Origin: Lachnospiraceae bacterium | Lineage (GTDB): Bacteria > Bacillota > Clostridia > Lachnospirales > Lachnospiraceae | Direction of reading: 5' to 3' | NCBI GenBank assembly: GCA_022510745.1 | Contig: JAFLSY010000001.1 | Span: 170,942-234,941, forward strand | Length of the DNA stretch: 64,000 nt | Shown here: one piece after another, positions 17,613 through 26,832 of the stretch | Layout of the letters: each line of letters opens with the position of its first letter | How positions within the stretch are numbered: position 1 is the first letter of the stretch | Notes under the pieces: generated by a model | The model's database searches: none | The model's input: the letters and a program-made list of their open reading frames with translations, nothing else | Told to the model about the DNA's origin: nothing | Translations under genes and position numbers: made by a program

Positions 17613-18371
17613 ATGTTGAATCAATTTTCCAGAACGGAACTTCTACTGGGGAAAGAAGGAATGGAGAGGCTGACCCGGGCCAGAGTGGCGGTGTTTGGCA
17701 TCGGGGGCGTGGGCGGCTACACGGTGGAGGCATTAGCCCGCAGCGGCGTAGGTACCCTGGATATTATCGACGACGATAAAATCTGCCTGACAAATTTAAA
17801 CCGTCAGATTTACGCTCTCAGAAGTACCATAGGCCGCTACAAAGTGGAGGTGGCAAAGGAGCGGATATTGGATATCAATCCTGAAGCAATCGTCCATACT
17901 TATCAGACCTTCTACCTGCCGGAAACGGCGGAACAGTTTGATTTTACGGCCTATGATTACGTGGTGGACGCCATCGACACCGTGACCGGCAAACTGCAGT
18001 TGGCAGAACAGGCCTATCGATGCGGCACTCCGATCATCAGCGCCATGGGCGCCGGCAACAAACTGGATGCTGCCGGCTTTATGGTGGCGGACATCTACGA
18101 AACGGAAGTATGTCCTTTGGCAAAGGTTATGCGCAGGGAACTGAAAAAAAGAGGGATTCCCCATCTAAAGGTGGTATATTCCAAAGAAAAGCCCATAGCG
18201 CCTGAGGAAGATATGACCATCGGTTGTAAAACGAACTGTATCTGCCCGCCGGGAACAACACGGAAATGTACGCAGCGCAGACAGGTGCCGGGCAGTAGTG
18301 CCTTTGTGCCCCCGGTGGTAGGTCTGATCATGGCAGGTGAAGTTGTAAAGGATTTAATAGCAGATATTTAG
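17613..18371 (+). CDS. tcdA: tRNA threonylcarbamoyladenosine dehydratase
   Basis: ATP-dependent cyclisation of t6A to ct6A at position 37 of ANN-decoding tRNAs. A 252-residue ThiF/E1-like protein: nucleotide loop VFGIGGVGGYTVEALARSG (27-45), DDDKICLTNLNRQIYAL, then CDS-like IDTVTGKLQLAEQA and ISAMGAGNKLD. The C-terminal half keeps the Cys pair CxC (TNCICPPGT) and ends near GLIMAGEVVKDLI. The start and length match the TcdA (CsdL/YgdL) family. Confidence 0.93.
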   Translation: MLNQFSRTELLLGKEGMERLTRARVAVFGIGGVGGYTVEALARSGVGTLDIIDDDKICLTNLNRQIYALRSTIGRYKVEVAKERILDINPEAIVHTYQTFYLPETAEQFDFTAYDYVVDAIDTVTGKLQLAEQAYRCGTPIISAMGAGNKLDAAGFMVADIYETEVCPLAKVMRRELKKRGIPHLKVVYSKEKPIAPEEDMTIGCKTNCICPPGTTRKCTQRRQVPGSSAFVPPVVGLIMAGEVVKDLIADI

Positions 18372-18402
18372 CGCCGTTTATGCGGCAGAATGTGAGGAAG
18401 AC

Positions 18403-18837
18403 ATGAAAATATCTACAAAGGGAAGATATGCACTGCATCTGATGCTGGATTTGGCTACCTACAATACGGGGGAACCCATCAGCTTAAAGGATGTAGCCAG
18501 AAGGCAGCAGATTTCGGATAAGTATTTGGAGCAGATCATTCCATCCTTAAATAAAGCCGGCTATGTGCGGAGCGTCAGAGGCGCCCAAGGAGGATATCTG
18601 TTAGCAAAGGATCCGAAGGAGTACACGGTGGGGATGATTCTGCGGCTGACGGAGGGAGATCTGGCACCGGTCGGTTGTGTGGGTGAGAATCCGATCTCCT
18701 GCGACTACAGCGGAAACTGTGCGGTGGGCAGAGTGTGGAGTAAAATAAACGATGCGGTCAATCAGGTGGTGGACAATATCACTCTGGCGGATCTGCTGGA
18801 TTGGCAGTCCGAATATGTGGACCAGTATATTATATAG
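18403..18837 (+). CDS. Rrf2 family transcriptional regulator
   Basis: A 144-residue winged-helix regulator of the Rrf2/IscR type: MKISTKGRYALHLMLDLA, recognition helix around SDKYLEQIIPSLNKAGYV, wing VRGAQGGYLLA. Three cysteines in GCVGENPISCDYSGNC have the spacing of an IscR-like Fe-S site, so it probably senses Fe-S cluster status or sulfur supply. It is immediately followed by larE, which carries its own ribosome site. No nifS/iscU pair lies in this window. Confidence 0.92.
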   Translation: MKISTKGRYALHLMLDLATYNTGEPISLKDVARRQQISDKYLEQIIPSLNKAGYVRSVRGAQGGYLLAKDPKEYTVGMILRLTEGDLAPVGCVGENPISCDYSGNCAVGRVWSKINDAVNQVVDNITLADLLDWQSEYVDQYII

Positions 18838-18872
18838 GTGAAGTTAAATCGAGATTTAAAGGAGTAGGGCGC

Positions 18873-19697
18873 ATGCTGCAGGAAGAAAAGGATATGCATC
18901 AGAAACTGGAGGACTTAAAAGCGTATTTAAAGGAGCTGGGAAGTGTGGCGGTAGCCTTTTCCAGCGGTGTGGACTCTACCTTTCTGTTAAAGGTCGCAAA
19001 GGAGGTATTGGGGGAGGATGTCATTGCCGTAACTGCCCGTTCCTGCTCTTTTCCGGGAAGAGAGTTGGAGGAGGCTAAAGCCTTTTGTGAAAAGGAAGGT
19101 GTGAAGCATTTGATCTGCGATTCCGAAGAACTGGAGATCGAAGGTTTTAGACAGAATCCCAAGAACAGATGCTACCTTTGCAAAAAGGAGCTTTTTGCAA
19201 AAATTAAAAACATTGCCAAAGAAAATAACATGCGTTATGTGCTGGAAGGTTCCAATATGGATGACAATGGGGACTACAGGCCGGGACTACAGGCAGTGGC
19301 GGAACTGGATGTAAAGAGCCCGTTGCGCCATGCGGGACTTTATAAGGAAGAAATCAGGACCCTGTCTAAGGAAATGGGGCTGCCCACATGGGAGAAGCAG
19401 TCCTTTGCCTGTCTGGCTTCCCGTTTTGTCTATGGGGAAACCATTACGGAGGAGAAGCTGGGCATGGTGGATAAAGCGGAGCAGCTGCTTTTAGATCTGG
19501 GTTTCCATCAGGTGCGGGTCAGAATACACGGTCTGATAGCCCGCATTGAGGTAGAGCCTGAAGAATTTGGCAAGCTGATCGCAGAAGAGAACCGCAGGCT
19601 GATCGTGGAACGTTTTACGGAATACGGCTTTACCTATGTTTCCATGGACTTGTCCGGCTATCGTATGGGCAGTATGAATAGGACCCTTGAAAATTAG
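18873..19697 (+). CDS. larE: ATP-dependent sulfur transferase LarE
   Basis: A 274-residue PP-loop enzyme that sulfurates the pyridinium precursor of the nickel-pincer (NPN) cofactor of lactate racemase. PP-loop FSSGVDST (29-36), LEGSNMDD (~124-131), and Cys180 in FACLASRF at the place of the sacrificial cysteine. A C-x-x-C (Cys100, Cys103) is also present, giving three cysteines as described for Fe-S-dependent LarE proteins; this reading is inferred. The ATG at 18873 is chosen for AAAGGAG 8 bp ahead. larA, larB and larC are not in the window. Confidence 0.88.
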   Translation: MLQEEKDMHQKLEDLKAYLKELGSVAVAFSSGVDSTFLLKVAKEVLGEDVIAVTARSCSFPGRELEEAKAFCEKEGVKHLICDSEELEIEGFRQNPKNRCYLCKKELFAKIKNIAKENNMRYVLEGSNMDDNGDYRPGLQAVAELDVKSPLRHAGLYKEEIRTLSKEMGLPTWEKQSFACLASRFVYGETITEEKLGMVDKAEQLLLDLGFHQVRVRIHGLIARIEVEPEEFGKLIAEENRRLIVERFTEYGFTYVSMDLSGYRMGSMNRTLEN

Positions 19698-19776
19698 GAA
19701 AAAGTATTATATGATGAGAATACCAGAAAATGTTGTTTTTAGCTTGCAGGTTGCAGAAAGGTATGGGTATTAAAAT

Positions 19777-21984
19777 ATGAGGAAGGGCGTAAAGAAGGGA
19801 ATCGCACTGGCATGTAGTTTTGTATTGGCTCTGCAGCTTGCTGCCTGCGGTGCAAAGCAGCAGCCGGATACAAAGGATATCGGGACGGACGAGCCGGGTA
19901 CAAAGGCTATCTGGTCAGGGGATCCGGATACGATGCTGCCCATCCAGAACGCAGGCGGAGGGACGAACCAGTCGGGAAATTATGATTTAAGTTCTTTAAA
20001 CGGCAGTCTGGCTTATTTTGAAGGATTGGAAAAAACCGGTCAGGTTTACAGCCAGACGATCATGGTCTATATAGTGGGTTCCGATCTGGAATCCAGATAC
20101 GGCAGCGCCAGCATGGATCTTATAGAAATGGAAGAGGCGGGAGCTGATGTTGAGAACAATCATATCGTGGTTTATTTAGGCGGAGCGAAAGAATGGTCCT
20201 ATCCCGGAGTGTCGGGGGATGAGAATACCATGATGGAATTGGGGGAGGACGGTTTTGAGGTGATAGATACCACCTCCCGTAAAAATATGGGCCGTCCCAC
20301 TACCTTGTGTGATTTTATCAATTACTGTTTCGAGAACTACGATACAGATAAATACAGCCTGATTCTCTGGGATCATGGTGCAGGACCGGTATTCGGTTTT
20401 GGCGTGGACGAGAATTATAATGATATTCTCTCCATGCAGGAAATGCAGTCCGCTCTGGAGAATTCCGTTGGGAAATCCGGCAAGAAGTTAGAATGGATCG
20501 GTTTTGATGCCTGCCTGATGAATTCTTTAGAGATGGCGGATATGCTTGCTCCCTATGCGGATTTTATGGTCGCATCTCAGGAGACGGAACCCGGCTGGGG
20601 CTGGAACTATGAGTTCCTTTCCTGTCTGAGTGAGCCGGATATGGACGGTCCGAGACTGGGAAAAGAAATTATAGATGCTTATATGGAATACGGAGAGAAG
20701 GCTTATGCCGCCAATCCCAGACTCTATGCGGATCTGACGCTCTCCTGTATCGATTTGAACCGTTATGAGGCAGCGGAGGATGCGCTGAATGCATTCTTTA
20801 GGGAAATGGATTCCCTCTTGGATGTGAACTCTTTCCCGTCCATAGTACGTAACCGTAACAATGTCAGGGACTTCGGTTCCTATTCTTCGGATTATAATTA
20901 CAGTCTGGTGGATGTACGCCAGCTGCTTAATCAGTTCTCGGGAACATCCGATGCTTCCGCAGAAGCTGCAATTTCGGCTATTAACAGTATGATCGTCTAT
21001 ACCCGCTCCAATGTGGATGAGGCGGGTGGTATTTCCATATGCTATCCCTATCAGGCGGAAGACGATTACACGGATTACTATATTGAATGGCAGGAAGAGT
21101 CCGGTTTTGCCGCCGACTATGTGAGTTTCCTGCACAGTTTTTATGCGATTGAAAACGGCGATCAGCTGGCGAGCGAATGGAATGTGGCAAGAGCGCTTAC
21201 CGATGTAAATACAGTGGATGTTGCGGAGGCCGAAGCTCAGACCCAGGAATATGTAAGTTCTTCAAGCGTGGTCAGCGACATTTCCTTAGCTCTCACTGAG
21301 GAGCAGCAGCAGAATTTCGGCAGCGCCAGCTATATGATCATTTGTAATTTGGAGGGCGAAGACTATATCGATACCGATACCGACGAGCGTGCGGGAGAGA
21401 TGTATCTCTTTATCCACAGCAGCAATGACGTACAGATGGATGAAAACGGCGTGCTTCATGCATTTTACAGTAACAGCGTGCTTTATATGGAGGAGGACGG
21501 TGAGTTGTCCCCCATTCCTATGATCCTCATAGAAGATGAATCCACCGAAAAGGAAAGACGTTATCTTGCCTATGCGGTTCTCTGGAGCTGGGAAGAAACC
21601 TATGTATCTGAGACCGCAAAACTGCAGATTGTAGTGAATGAGCAATATCCGAATGGATTTATCAGAAGTGCAGTTCCTCTTTCCGATGAGGATGAGGATT
21701 CGGGATTTCAGAATCCCAGCAAACAGCTCTTGGATTTAGAGGATTTCCAGTATATTTCCCTGAGTATGCAGGGGCGTTATGTTACCAGAGATGAAAACGG
21801 ACAGCTGCTGCCGTATTTTGATTGGGAGAAGTCCGGGTGGTTCATGGGCTTTGATCAGGATTTGCGGAAAAATTACTCTTTAACGGTATGTCCCCTGCAG
21901 AATCCTGAAAATTACTACTGTATCTTCTATGTAAAAGATGCACAGGGGAATGTTTCCGTATCGGATATGATTCCGTTAGGATAA
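19777..21984 (+). CDS. Clostripain-like (C11) cysteine peptidase, lipoprotein
   Basis: A 735-residue exported protein. The signal peptide ends in a lipobox (LQLAAC, Cys24), so it should be anchored to the outer face of the membrane. Family C11/clostripain motifs: YIVGSDLESRYG at the start of the catalytic domain, His200 in ILWDHGAGP and Cys246 in GFDACLMN. The C-terminal ~270 residues form a second, beta-rich domain that I do not recognise. It is a single gene with its own terminator; target proteins unknown. Confidence 0.9.
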   Translation: MRKGVKKGIALACSFVLALQLAACGAKQQPDTKDIGTDEPGTKAIWSGDPDTMLPIQNAGGGTNQSGNYDLSSLNGSLAYFEGLEKTGQVYSQTIMVYIVGSDLESRYGSASMDLIEMEEAGADVENNHIVVYLGGAKEWSYPGVSGDENTMMELGEDGFEVIDTTSRKNMGRPTTLCDFINYCFENYDTDKYSLILWDHGAGPVFGFGVDENYNDILSMQEMQSALENSVGKSGKKLEWIGFDACLMNSLEMADMLAPYADFMVASQETEPGWGWNYEFLSCLSEPDMDGPRLGKEIIDAYMEYGEKAYAANPRLYADLTLSCIDLNRYEAAEDALNAFFREMDSLLDVNSFPSIVRNRNNVRDFGSYSSDYNYSLVDVRQLLNQFSGTSDASAEAAISAINSMIVYTRSNVDEAGGISICYPYQAEDDYTDYYIEWQEESGFAADYVSFLHSFYAIENGDQLASEWNVARALTDVNTVDVAEAEAQTQEYVSSSSVVSDISLALTEEQQQNFGSASYMIICNLEGEDYIDTDTDERAGEMYLFIHSSNDVQMDENGVLHAFYSNSVLYMEEDGELSPIPMILIEDESTEKERRYLAYAVLWSWEETYVSETAKLQIVVNEQYPNGFIRSAVPLSDEDEDSGFQNPSKQLLDLEDFQYISLSMQGRYVTRDENGQLLPYFDWEKSGWFMGFDQDLRKNYSLTVCPLQNPENYYCIFYVKDAQGNVSVSDMIPLG

Positions 21985-22031
21985 AATCCCATTGGGGCTT
22001 AACGGAAAGAATAAAGAATGAAATCGTATAG

Positions 22032-22082
22032 ACCGCTATTGTAATTTCCTTCGTAAGAATGAGATTGCCATAGCGGTTTTTC
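22032..22082 (+). terminator. Terminator of the C11 peptidase gene
   Basis: ACCGCTAT (22032-22039) / ATAGCGGT (22070-22077) with further imperfect pairing inside, then TTTTC on the plus strand. Confidence 0.8.
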
Positions 22083-22113
22083 ATGTGCGGTACTGAAAGC
22101 AGCGCAGCAGATT

Positions 22114-22647
22114 TCACTGAAAACGGGAAAGATGAGGTCTTAAATATTTCACCGCATAGTGGGCGCTAAGACCTGTGAAGAGGCCAGTGATGCTGCCGCT
22201 TAACATGAGAAATGGCAGATAAGTAAAAACCCAGGGGGAGCCTAAAATCAGGCAGGCGGCACAGAATTGGCCCACATTATGTGCCAGAGCGCCGAAGATG
22301 CCGGTAAGAAAGAGAAAGCGGCCTAAAAGAAAGCGGTTTAGCAGGGCCATAACAAGCAGACTAAGAAGTCCGCCGGCAAGGCTGTAGAGCAGGCTGATTG
22401 CCTGACCGGCGAAGATGGCAGAGAGCAGAATTCGGACGATCAGCACGAAAAGAGCCTCCGGGAGTGTAAAAAATTGCAGTACAAGAAGTGTGACAATATT
22501 GGCCAGTCCCAGTTTGACACCGGGAATGGGAACCGGCACGGGAATGGCGCTTTCCGCCACAAATAAAGCCAGGGCAATGACGGTAAAAACCGCTAAAGCA
22601 GCAAGACGGGAAGTGGAATTGCGGAAAGGTATTGGCTTTTTTAACAT
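22114..22647 (-). CDS. Gx transporter family membrane protein
   Basis: A 177-residue integral membrane protein with about five helices, matching the Gx transporter / Hpre_diP_synt_I family (PVPIPGVKLGLANIVTLLVLQFF is the conserved stretch, then FAGQAISLLYSLAGGLLS). Despite the old name, it is thought to be an ECF-like transport component rather than a prenyl synthase. It follows the NusG-II gene by 32 bp on the same strand; in Clostridia this pair is commonly linked with ApbE and Rnf genes. Confidence 0.85.
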   Translation of the reverse strand: MLKKPIPFRNSTSRLAALAVFTVIALALFVAESAIPVPVPIPGVKLGLANIVTLLVLQFFTLPEALFVLIVRILLSAIFAGQAISLLYSLAGGLLSLLVMALLNRFLLGRFLFLTGIFGALAHNVGQFCAACLILGSPWVFTYLPFLMLSGSITGLFTGLSAHYAVKYLRPHLSRFQ

Positions 22648-22679
22648 ATATAACTCACTTTCGTTGTATATTTGAGGAG

Positions 22680-23099
22680 CTAGTAACTGATGGCGTCCGG
22701 TGTAGTGTCATGAGCTGTTTCCAGACGGATGATAAGTCCATGGGGCAGACAGATAATGGGCAGCAGGGTAGAGTCGGTGTAACCGGTCAGAACACAGAGT
22801 CTGTCGGGGCAGTCGGCATCCAGAACGGTAATGGCTCCGGGCTTAACGCCAATGGTATTGCTGCCGCCTTCCGGAATTTCCACCGTAAAGGTATAGGTCT
22901 CCGTAACAGTGCGCAGATCAATACTGGTAAGGAGCTCACCCTGCAGATAGATATGGGCATATAAGGCTTTCGGGGCTTTATATCTGCCATAGAGCAGACA
23001 GCCTGCGGACGCGGCAAGCAGCAAAGAAAGCAGGAGCATTAAGAAGGCTGCCCGGCGGTTTGTCCGGTTTTGAAAAAAAGAGGGATTTGATGTTGGCAT
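22680..23099 (-). CDS. NusG domain II-containing membrane-anchored protein
   Basis: A 139-residue protein: one N-terminal membrane helix (~20-40, AAFLMLLLSLLLAASAGCLLYG), then an extracytoplasmic NusG-II beta domain with the family Cys pattern DCPDRLC...ICLPHGLIIRLE. First gene of a two-gene minus-strand unit with the Gx transporter, divergent from apbE. The precise role is unknown; an association with flavinylated electron-transfer systems is reported for this family by context. Confidence 0.85.
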   Translation of the reverse strand: MPTSNPSFFQNRTNRRAAFLMLLLSLLLAASAGCLLYGRYKAPKALYAHIYLQGELLTSIDLRTVTETYTFTVEIPEGGSNTIGVKPGAITVLDADCPDRLCVLTGYTDSTLLPIICLPHGLIIRLETAHDTTPDAISY

Positions 23100-23132
23100 A
23101 AAAACTCCCTATATTGTAAAATAAAATGATTT

Positions 23133-23165
23133 TTGTTATACTTAATTTTGTAAACAGTATAACAA
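23133..23165. promoter_or_regulatory. Inverted repeat in the divergent apbE / NusG-II promoter region
   Basis: TTGTTATAC (23133-23141) and GTATAACAA (23157-23165) are exact inverted copies 15 bp apart, and each arm contains a -10-like TATAAC. Because the genes diverge from here, the element is either a shared operator or two back-to-back -10 regions. Confidence 0.6.
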
Positions 23166-23179
23166 AAGGAAACAATGAA

Positions 23180-24202
23180 ATGAAGAGTGTTCCGAAGATT
23201 TTTTTAAAAAGCATTGTTTTGCTTTTGAGTTTATGCATACTGACCGGCTGCAGCAGACAGCCGGTTTCCTATAGCGCAACCGATATCGGAATGGGAACGG
23301 TGATAAGCCAGACGCTCTATACCACGGGGGAGGACGAAACCGCCAATATTATTGCATTGATCAGGAAGCTGGAAGAAGATGAACTTTCCCGCCGGATCTC
23401 CGGTTCAGAGGTGGCCGGACTGAATGTCTCAGCGCCGGGCGTGCCTGTAAAGTTATCGGAAGAACTATGGGAAGAACTGCTCCTACTGCAGGAGGTTTCC
23501 CTGCAAAGCGGGGGCGCTTTTGATATTACTCTGGGTTCGTTGATCGTCCTATGGAATATAGACGGACAGGCATTGACGGATAACGGAGAAATACACATTC
23601 CCACAGAGGAAGAGATTGCCGGGGCATTAGAGAGAAGCGGCTATGAGAAGATTTTACTGCAGGACGGCTGTATTACTTTGAAAGACGGTGTACAGCTAGA
23701 CTTGGGTGCAGCAGGTAAGGGGATTGCCTGTGACCGGATAGGGGATTATCTGAAAGAGACTGATGTTTCGGGGGCGGTGATTTCCGTAGGAGGCAGTATT
23801 GTAACCTACGGTAAGAAGCCTGACGGCAGCCCCTGGCAGGTGGGCATCGTAAATCCCGAGGATACTTCCCGATTATTGGGAACTTTGAGTCTGGCAGGGG
23901 AATGGTATATTTCCACTTCCGGGGACTATGAACGCTATATAGAGGTGGACGGAATCAGATACCACCATATTCTGGATCCCGCAAGCGGTTATCCTGCAGA
24001 GAGCGGTCTGCGCAGTGTCACCGTGGTCTGTAACAGCGGAATTTTAAGCGATGCGCTTTCCACTGCCTGCTTTGTGTTGGGATGGGAAGAAGGAATGAAA
24101 TTAGCTGCCCGTTTTGGGGCGGAGACAGTATTTGTAGACAGAGAAGGTAATATTCATCTGTCGGAGGGGATGAAAGATATTTTTAAACAAGCGGAAGAAT
24201 AG
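23180..24202 (+). CDS. apbE: FAD:protein FMN transferase (ApbE), lipoprotein
   Basis: Attaches FMN covalently to Ser/Thr of flavoproteins such as RnfG/RnfD or NqrB/C outside the membrane, using FAD and Mg2+. 340 residues; lipoprotein signal ending LCILTGC. Family motifs: GGAFDITLGSLI, LDLGAAGKGIACDRI, SVGGSIVTYG, HHILDPASGYPAESG and SDALSTACFVLG. The ATG at 23180 follows AAAAGGA; an in-frame upstream start at 23126 would spoil the signal peptide. Divergent from the NusG-II gene; followed 8 bp later by plsC. Confidence 0.95.
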   Translation: MKSVPKIFLKSIVLLLSLCILTGCSRQPVSYSATDIGMGTVISQTLYTTGEDETANIIALIRKLEEDELSRRISGSEVAGLNVSAPGVPVKLSEELWEELLLLQEVSLQSGGAFDITLGSLIVLWNIDGQALTDNGEIHIPTEEEIAGALERSGYEKILLQDGCITLKDGVQLDLGAAGKGIACDRIGDYLKETDVSGAVISVGGSIVTYGKKPDGSPWQVGIVNPEDTSRLLGTLSLAGEWYISTSGDYERYIEVDGIRYHHILDPASGYPAESGLRSVTVVCNSGILSDALSTACFVLGWEEGMKLAARFGAETVFVDREGNIHLSEGMKDIFKQAEE

Positions 24203-24210
24203 GAGATTTC

Positions 24211-24942
24211 ATGGTACGTTTTTATTATTTGATCATTACGCTGTTTCCACTAATTGTATATTATATAGTAAAGGCAAATCACTATGCCGCACATCCTGAA
24301 AAATATGATGAGGAAACTTGTTTTAAGCTGGCAAAAAAGATGATTGAAATCGTCAGAAAGCGGGGACGGATTACAACCGAGGTCTACGGTATGGAGACCT
24401 TGCCGAAGACGGGGGGGTATGTGATGTACTCCAATCATCAGGGGCGTTATGATGCGCTGGGAATTATAGGCGCTCACCCTACAACTTGCGCAGTAGTAAT
24501 GGATTATGAAAGAGCTAAAAAGCCTCTCAGCAATGAATTTATTAAGCTGCTCAGAGGAAAGCGGCTGAAAAAGAGTGACCCTAAGCAGCAGGTGCGGATC
24601 ATGCAGGAGATTGTGGAAGAATTGCAGGAGGGACGGAGATATCTGCTCTTTCCGGAGGGTGGTTATACCGATAACCACAATACTTTGCAGGAGTTCCGTG
24701 CAGGGAGCTTTAAATGTGCGCAAAAAGCCCATTGCCCCATTGTACCGGTGGCAATCTGGGATTCTTATAAGCCCTTTGGCTGCAGAAGTTTAAAGAAAGT
24801 CACAACTCAGGTACATTTTCTGGAGGCGATTCCCTTTGAACTATATCAGGGAAAGAGTACCGCACAGATACGGGATATCGTATGCGGCAGAATAAAAGAG
24901 AGGATGGAAGAAATTGCCAAAGAAGAAGGCAGATGCGGTTAA
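24211..24942 (+). CDS. plsC: 1-acylglycerol-3-phosphate acyltransferase family protein
   Basis: A 243-residue membrane-associated acyltransferase of phospholipid synthesis. N-terminal membrane helix (~4-20), catalytic box NHQGRYD (N75-D81; NHX4D), and the second motif FPEGGYTDN (~149-157). Specificity for lysophosphatidate is inferred from the family. Its stop overlaps the start of the glycosidase gene by 29 bp, so they are in one transcript with apbE. Confidence 0.88.
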   Translation: MVRFYYLIITLFPLIVYYIVKANHYAAHPEKYDEETCFKLAKKMIEIVRKRGRITTEVYGMETLPKTGGYVMYSNHQGRYDALGIIGAHPTTCAVVMDYERAKKPLSNEFIKLLRGKRLKKSDPKQQVRIMQEIVEELQEGRRYLLFPEGGYTDNHNTLQEFRAGSFKCAQKAHCPIVPVAIWDSYKPFGCRSLKKVTTQVHFLEAIPFELYQGKSTAQIRDIVCGRIKERMEEIAKEEGRCG

Positions 24943-26761
24943 ACTGACATCAAAATGGGGGGAACTTGTAAAGAGGGCTCCCGATAAAAACAGAATATGG
25001 AGCGAATATCCCAGACCTACCCTGCAGAGAGAACAGTGGGAGTGTTTAAACGGGCTGTGGCGATATGCTTTTACGAAAGAAAAGAAAAGGCCTGCGGTAA
25101 CGGAGGGAGAGATTCTGGTACCCTTTGCACCGGAAACCAGTCTTTCCGGTGTGGAAAGAAAGCTTCTGCCCGGCTGGTATCTCTGGTATGAAAGGGATGT
25201 AAGCTTTACTGCCATGACAAGGCTTAGACTAAAAAATGGATTTAGACTGCTTTTGCATTTCGGCGCCGTGGACGAACGCTGTGAGGTCTACGTGGACGGT
25301 GCGCTTGCGGGTACGCATAGAGGAGGTTATCTGCCCTTTTCCTTTGACATTACGGATCTGATAAGGCGGGAGGAAGGATGTGAGATCGGAGTTTTGGCGG
25401 AAGATGTTTCGGACACTTCTTATCATAGTGTGGGAAAGCAGACCTTAAAGCCCGGCGGTATGTACTATCCTGCTACCGGAGGCATCTGGCAGACAGTATG
25501 GTATGAGGTGGTGCCGCCTGTATATATAGCAGGAATAAGCTGGGAGACTTTCTATGATGAGGGGGAAATGGAGCTACAGATTAATATCGCGTCTTCCTTG
25601 GGGAAAGAAGCGGCAGAGAACGTGCGCAGTATAGAGATATCCTTCCCTGGCGGAGAGTATAGAACAGAACGATTTTCTGCGGATGGGAGTATCCGCATCT
25701 CCCTGCCGGGTTTCCGTTCCTGGAGTCCTGAAGAGCCCTATTTGTACAGAGTAGCAGTGGCTTTATACGAGCAGGATAAAGAAACGGACCGGGTGGAGAG
25801 TTATTTTGCCATGCGTAAGGTGAGTGTGGATACGGATAAACAGGGCATCCGCCGTCTGTTCTTGAATAACCGCCCCTATATGCAGGTGGGCGTACTGGAC
25901 CAGGGATACTGGCCCGAAAGCCTGTATACACCGCCTACGGAAGAAGCTATGATCTATGACATTGAAGCCATGAAGGATTTGGGTTTCAATATGCTGCGCA
26001 AACATGTGAAAGTGGAACCGGAGCGCTGGTACTATCACTGTGACAGGCTGGGGATGTTAGTCTGGCAGGATATGATGAACGGCGGCCGGAAAAACAAGAG
26101 CTTCTACGTGACCTATCTGGCCACGCTGTTTCAGGGGCTGGGTATCAGACCCTCGGATAAGCATCGATTCCTGCTTTCCAGACAGGATAAAGCCGGCAGG
26201 GAGGAATATGAAGAAGAACTGCGGGAACTGGTATGCAGGATGAAAAACCACCCCTGCGTCTGCTGCATTGTGCCCTTCAACGAGGGCTGGGGACAGTTCG
26301 ATACCAATCGTTTTACCGATTTGATCCGAGAGTTAAACAGCGGCGTGCTGGTGGATCAGGCCAGCGGTTGGTTTGATATGGGTGGCGGTGATATAAAGAG
26401 CCACCACCATTATTTCTTGAAACTGCGTTACAAACGGGAAGCAGAGCGGGCCCTTGCATTGACGGAATTTGGCGGATATGCGCAGAGAGTGGAGGAACAC
26501 ACCTGCCATGAAAAGTTATATGGTTACCGCGTTTGTCAAAACAGGCAGGAATTGGAGCAGGCCTATGAAGAGCTGCTTTCGGGAACCGTAGCGCCGGCAG
26601 TGGAGGGTGGAATCAGCGCCACAGTATACACTCAGCTTTCCGATGTAGAGGAGGAAATCAATGGCTTACTTACCTATGATAGGGAAGTATTAAAAATGGA
26701 TGGGGAGCTGCTTAGAAAATGGAATCGGAAATTGCGGAATATAGTTGACAAAGAACAGTGA
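24914..26761 (+). CDS. Glycoside hydrolase family 2 protein
   Basis: A 615-residue cytoplasmic glycosidase with the GH2 order: sugar-binding jelly roll (~40-185), Ig-like beta-sandwich (~190-290), TIM barrel (~300-600). Acid/base Glu457 in VPFNEGWGQFD and nucleophile Glu518 in ALTEFGGYA. There is no signal peptide. It could be a beta-galactosidase, glucuronidase or similar; specificity cannot be read. The start is TTG at 24914 behind AGGA, inside the plsC end. An unusual partner for plsC. Confidence 0.88.
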   Translation: MPKKKADAVKLTSKWGELVKRAPDKNRIWSEYPRPTLQREQWECLNGLWRYAFTKEKKRPAVTEGEILVPFAPETSLSGVERKLLPGWYLWYERDVSFTAMTRLRLKNGFRLLLHFGAVDERCEVYVDGALAGTHRGGYLPFSFDITDLIRREEGCEIGVLAEDVSDTSYHSVGKQTLKPGGMYYPATGGIWQTVWYEVVPPVYIAGISWETFYDEGEMELQINIASSLGKEAAENVRSIEISFPGGEYRTERFSADGSIRISLPGFRSWSPEEPYLYRVAVALYEQDKETDRVESYFAMRKVSVDTDKQGIRRLFLNNRPYMQVGVLDQGYWPESLYTPPTEEAMIYDIEAMKDLGFNMLRKHVKVEPERWYYHCDRLGMLVWQDMMNGGRKNKSFYVTYLATLFQGLGIRPSDKHRFLLSRQDKAGREEYEEELRELVCRMKNHPCVCCIVPFNEGWGQFDTNRFTDLIRELNSGVLVDQASGWFDMGGGDIKSHHHYFLKLRYKREAERALALTEFGGYAQRVEEHTCHEKLYGYRVCQNRQELEQAYEELLSGTVAPAVEGGISATVYTQLSDVEEEINGLLTYDREVLKMDGELLRKWNRKLRNIVDKEQ

Positions 26762-26781
26762 TAATGGTATTTTGATAAAAT

Positions 26782-26794
26782 AGTAATCATTACT
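26782..26794 (+). promoter_or_regulatory. PerR-like box before rubrerythrin
   Basis: AGTAATCATTACT is a perfect 13-bp palindrome with the exact TAATNATTA core of the PerR consensus (TTATAATNATTATAA); the outer bases differ. It lies between a TTTTGATA and a TATATT element 38 bp upstream of the rubrerythrin ATG. Peroxide control of rubrerythrin by PerR is known in Clostridia; here it is inferred. Confidence 0.6.
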
Positions 26795-26832
26795 GATTAT
26801 ATTAGAGGATATTCAGATTAGGAGGAATTCAA

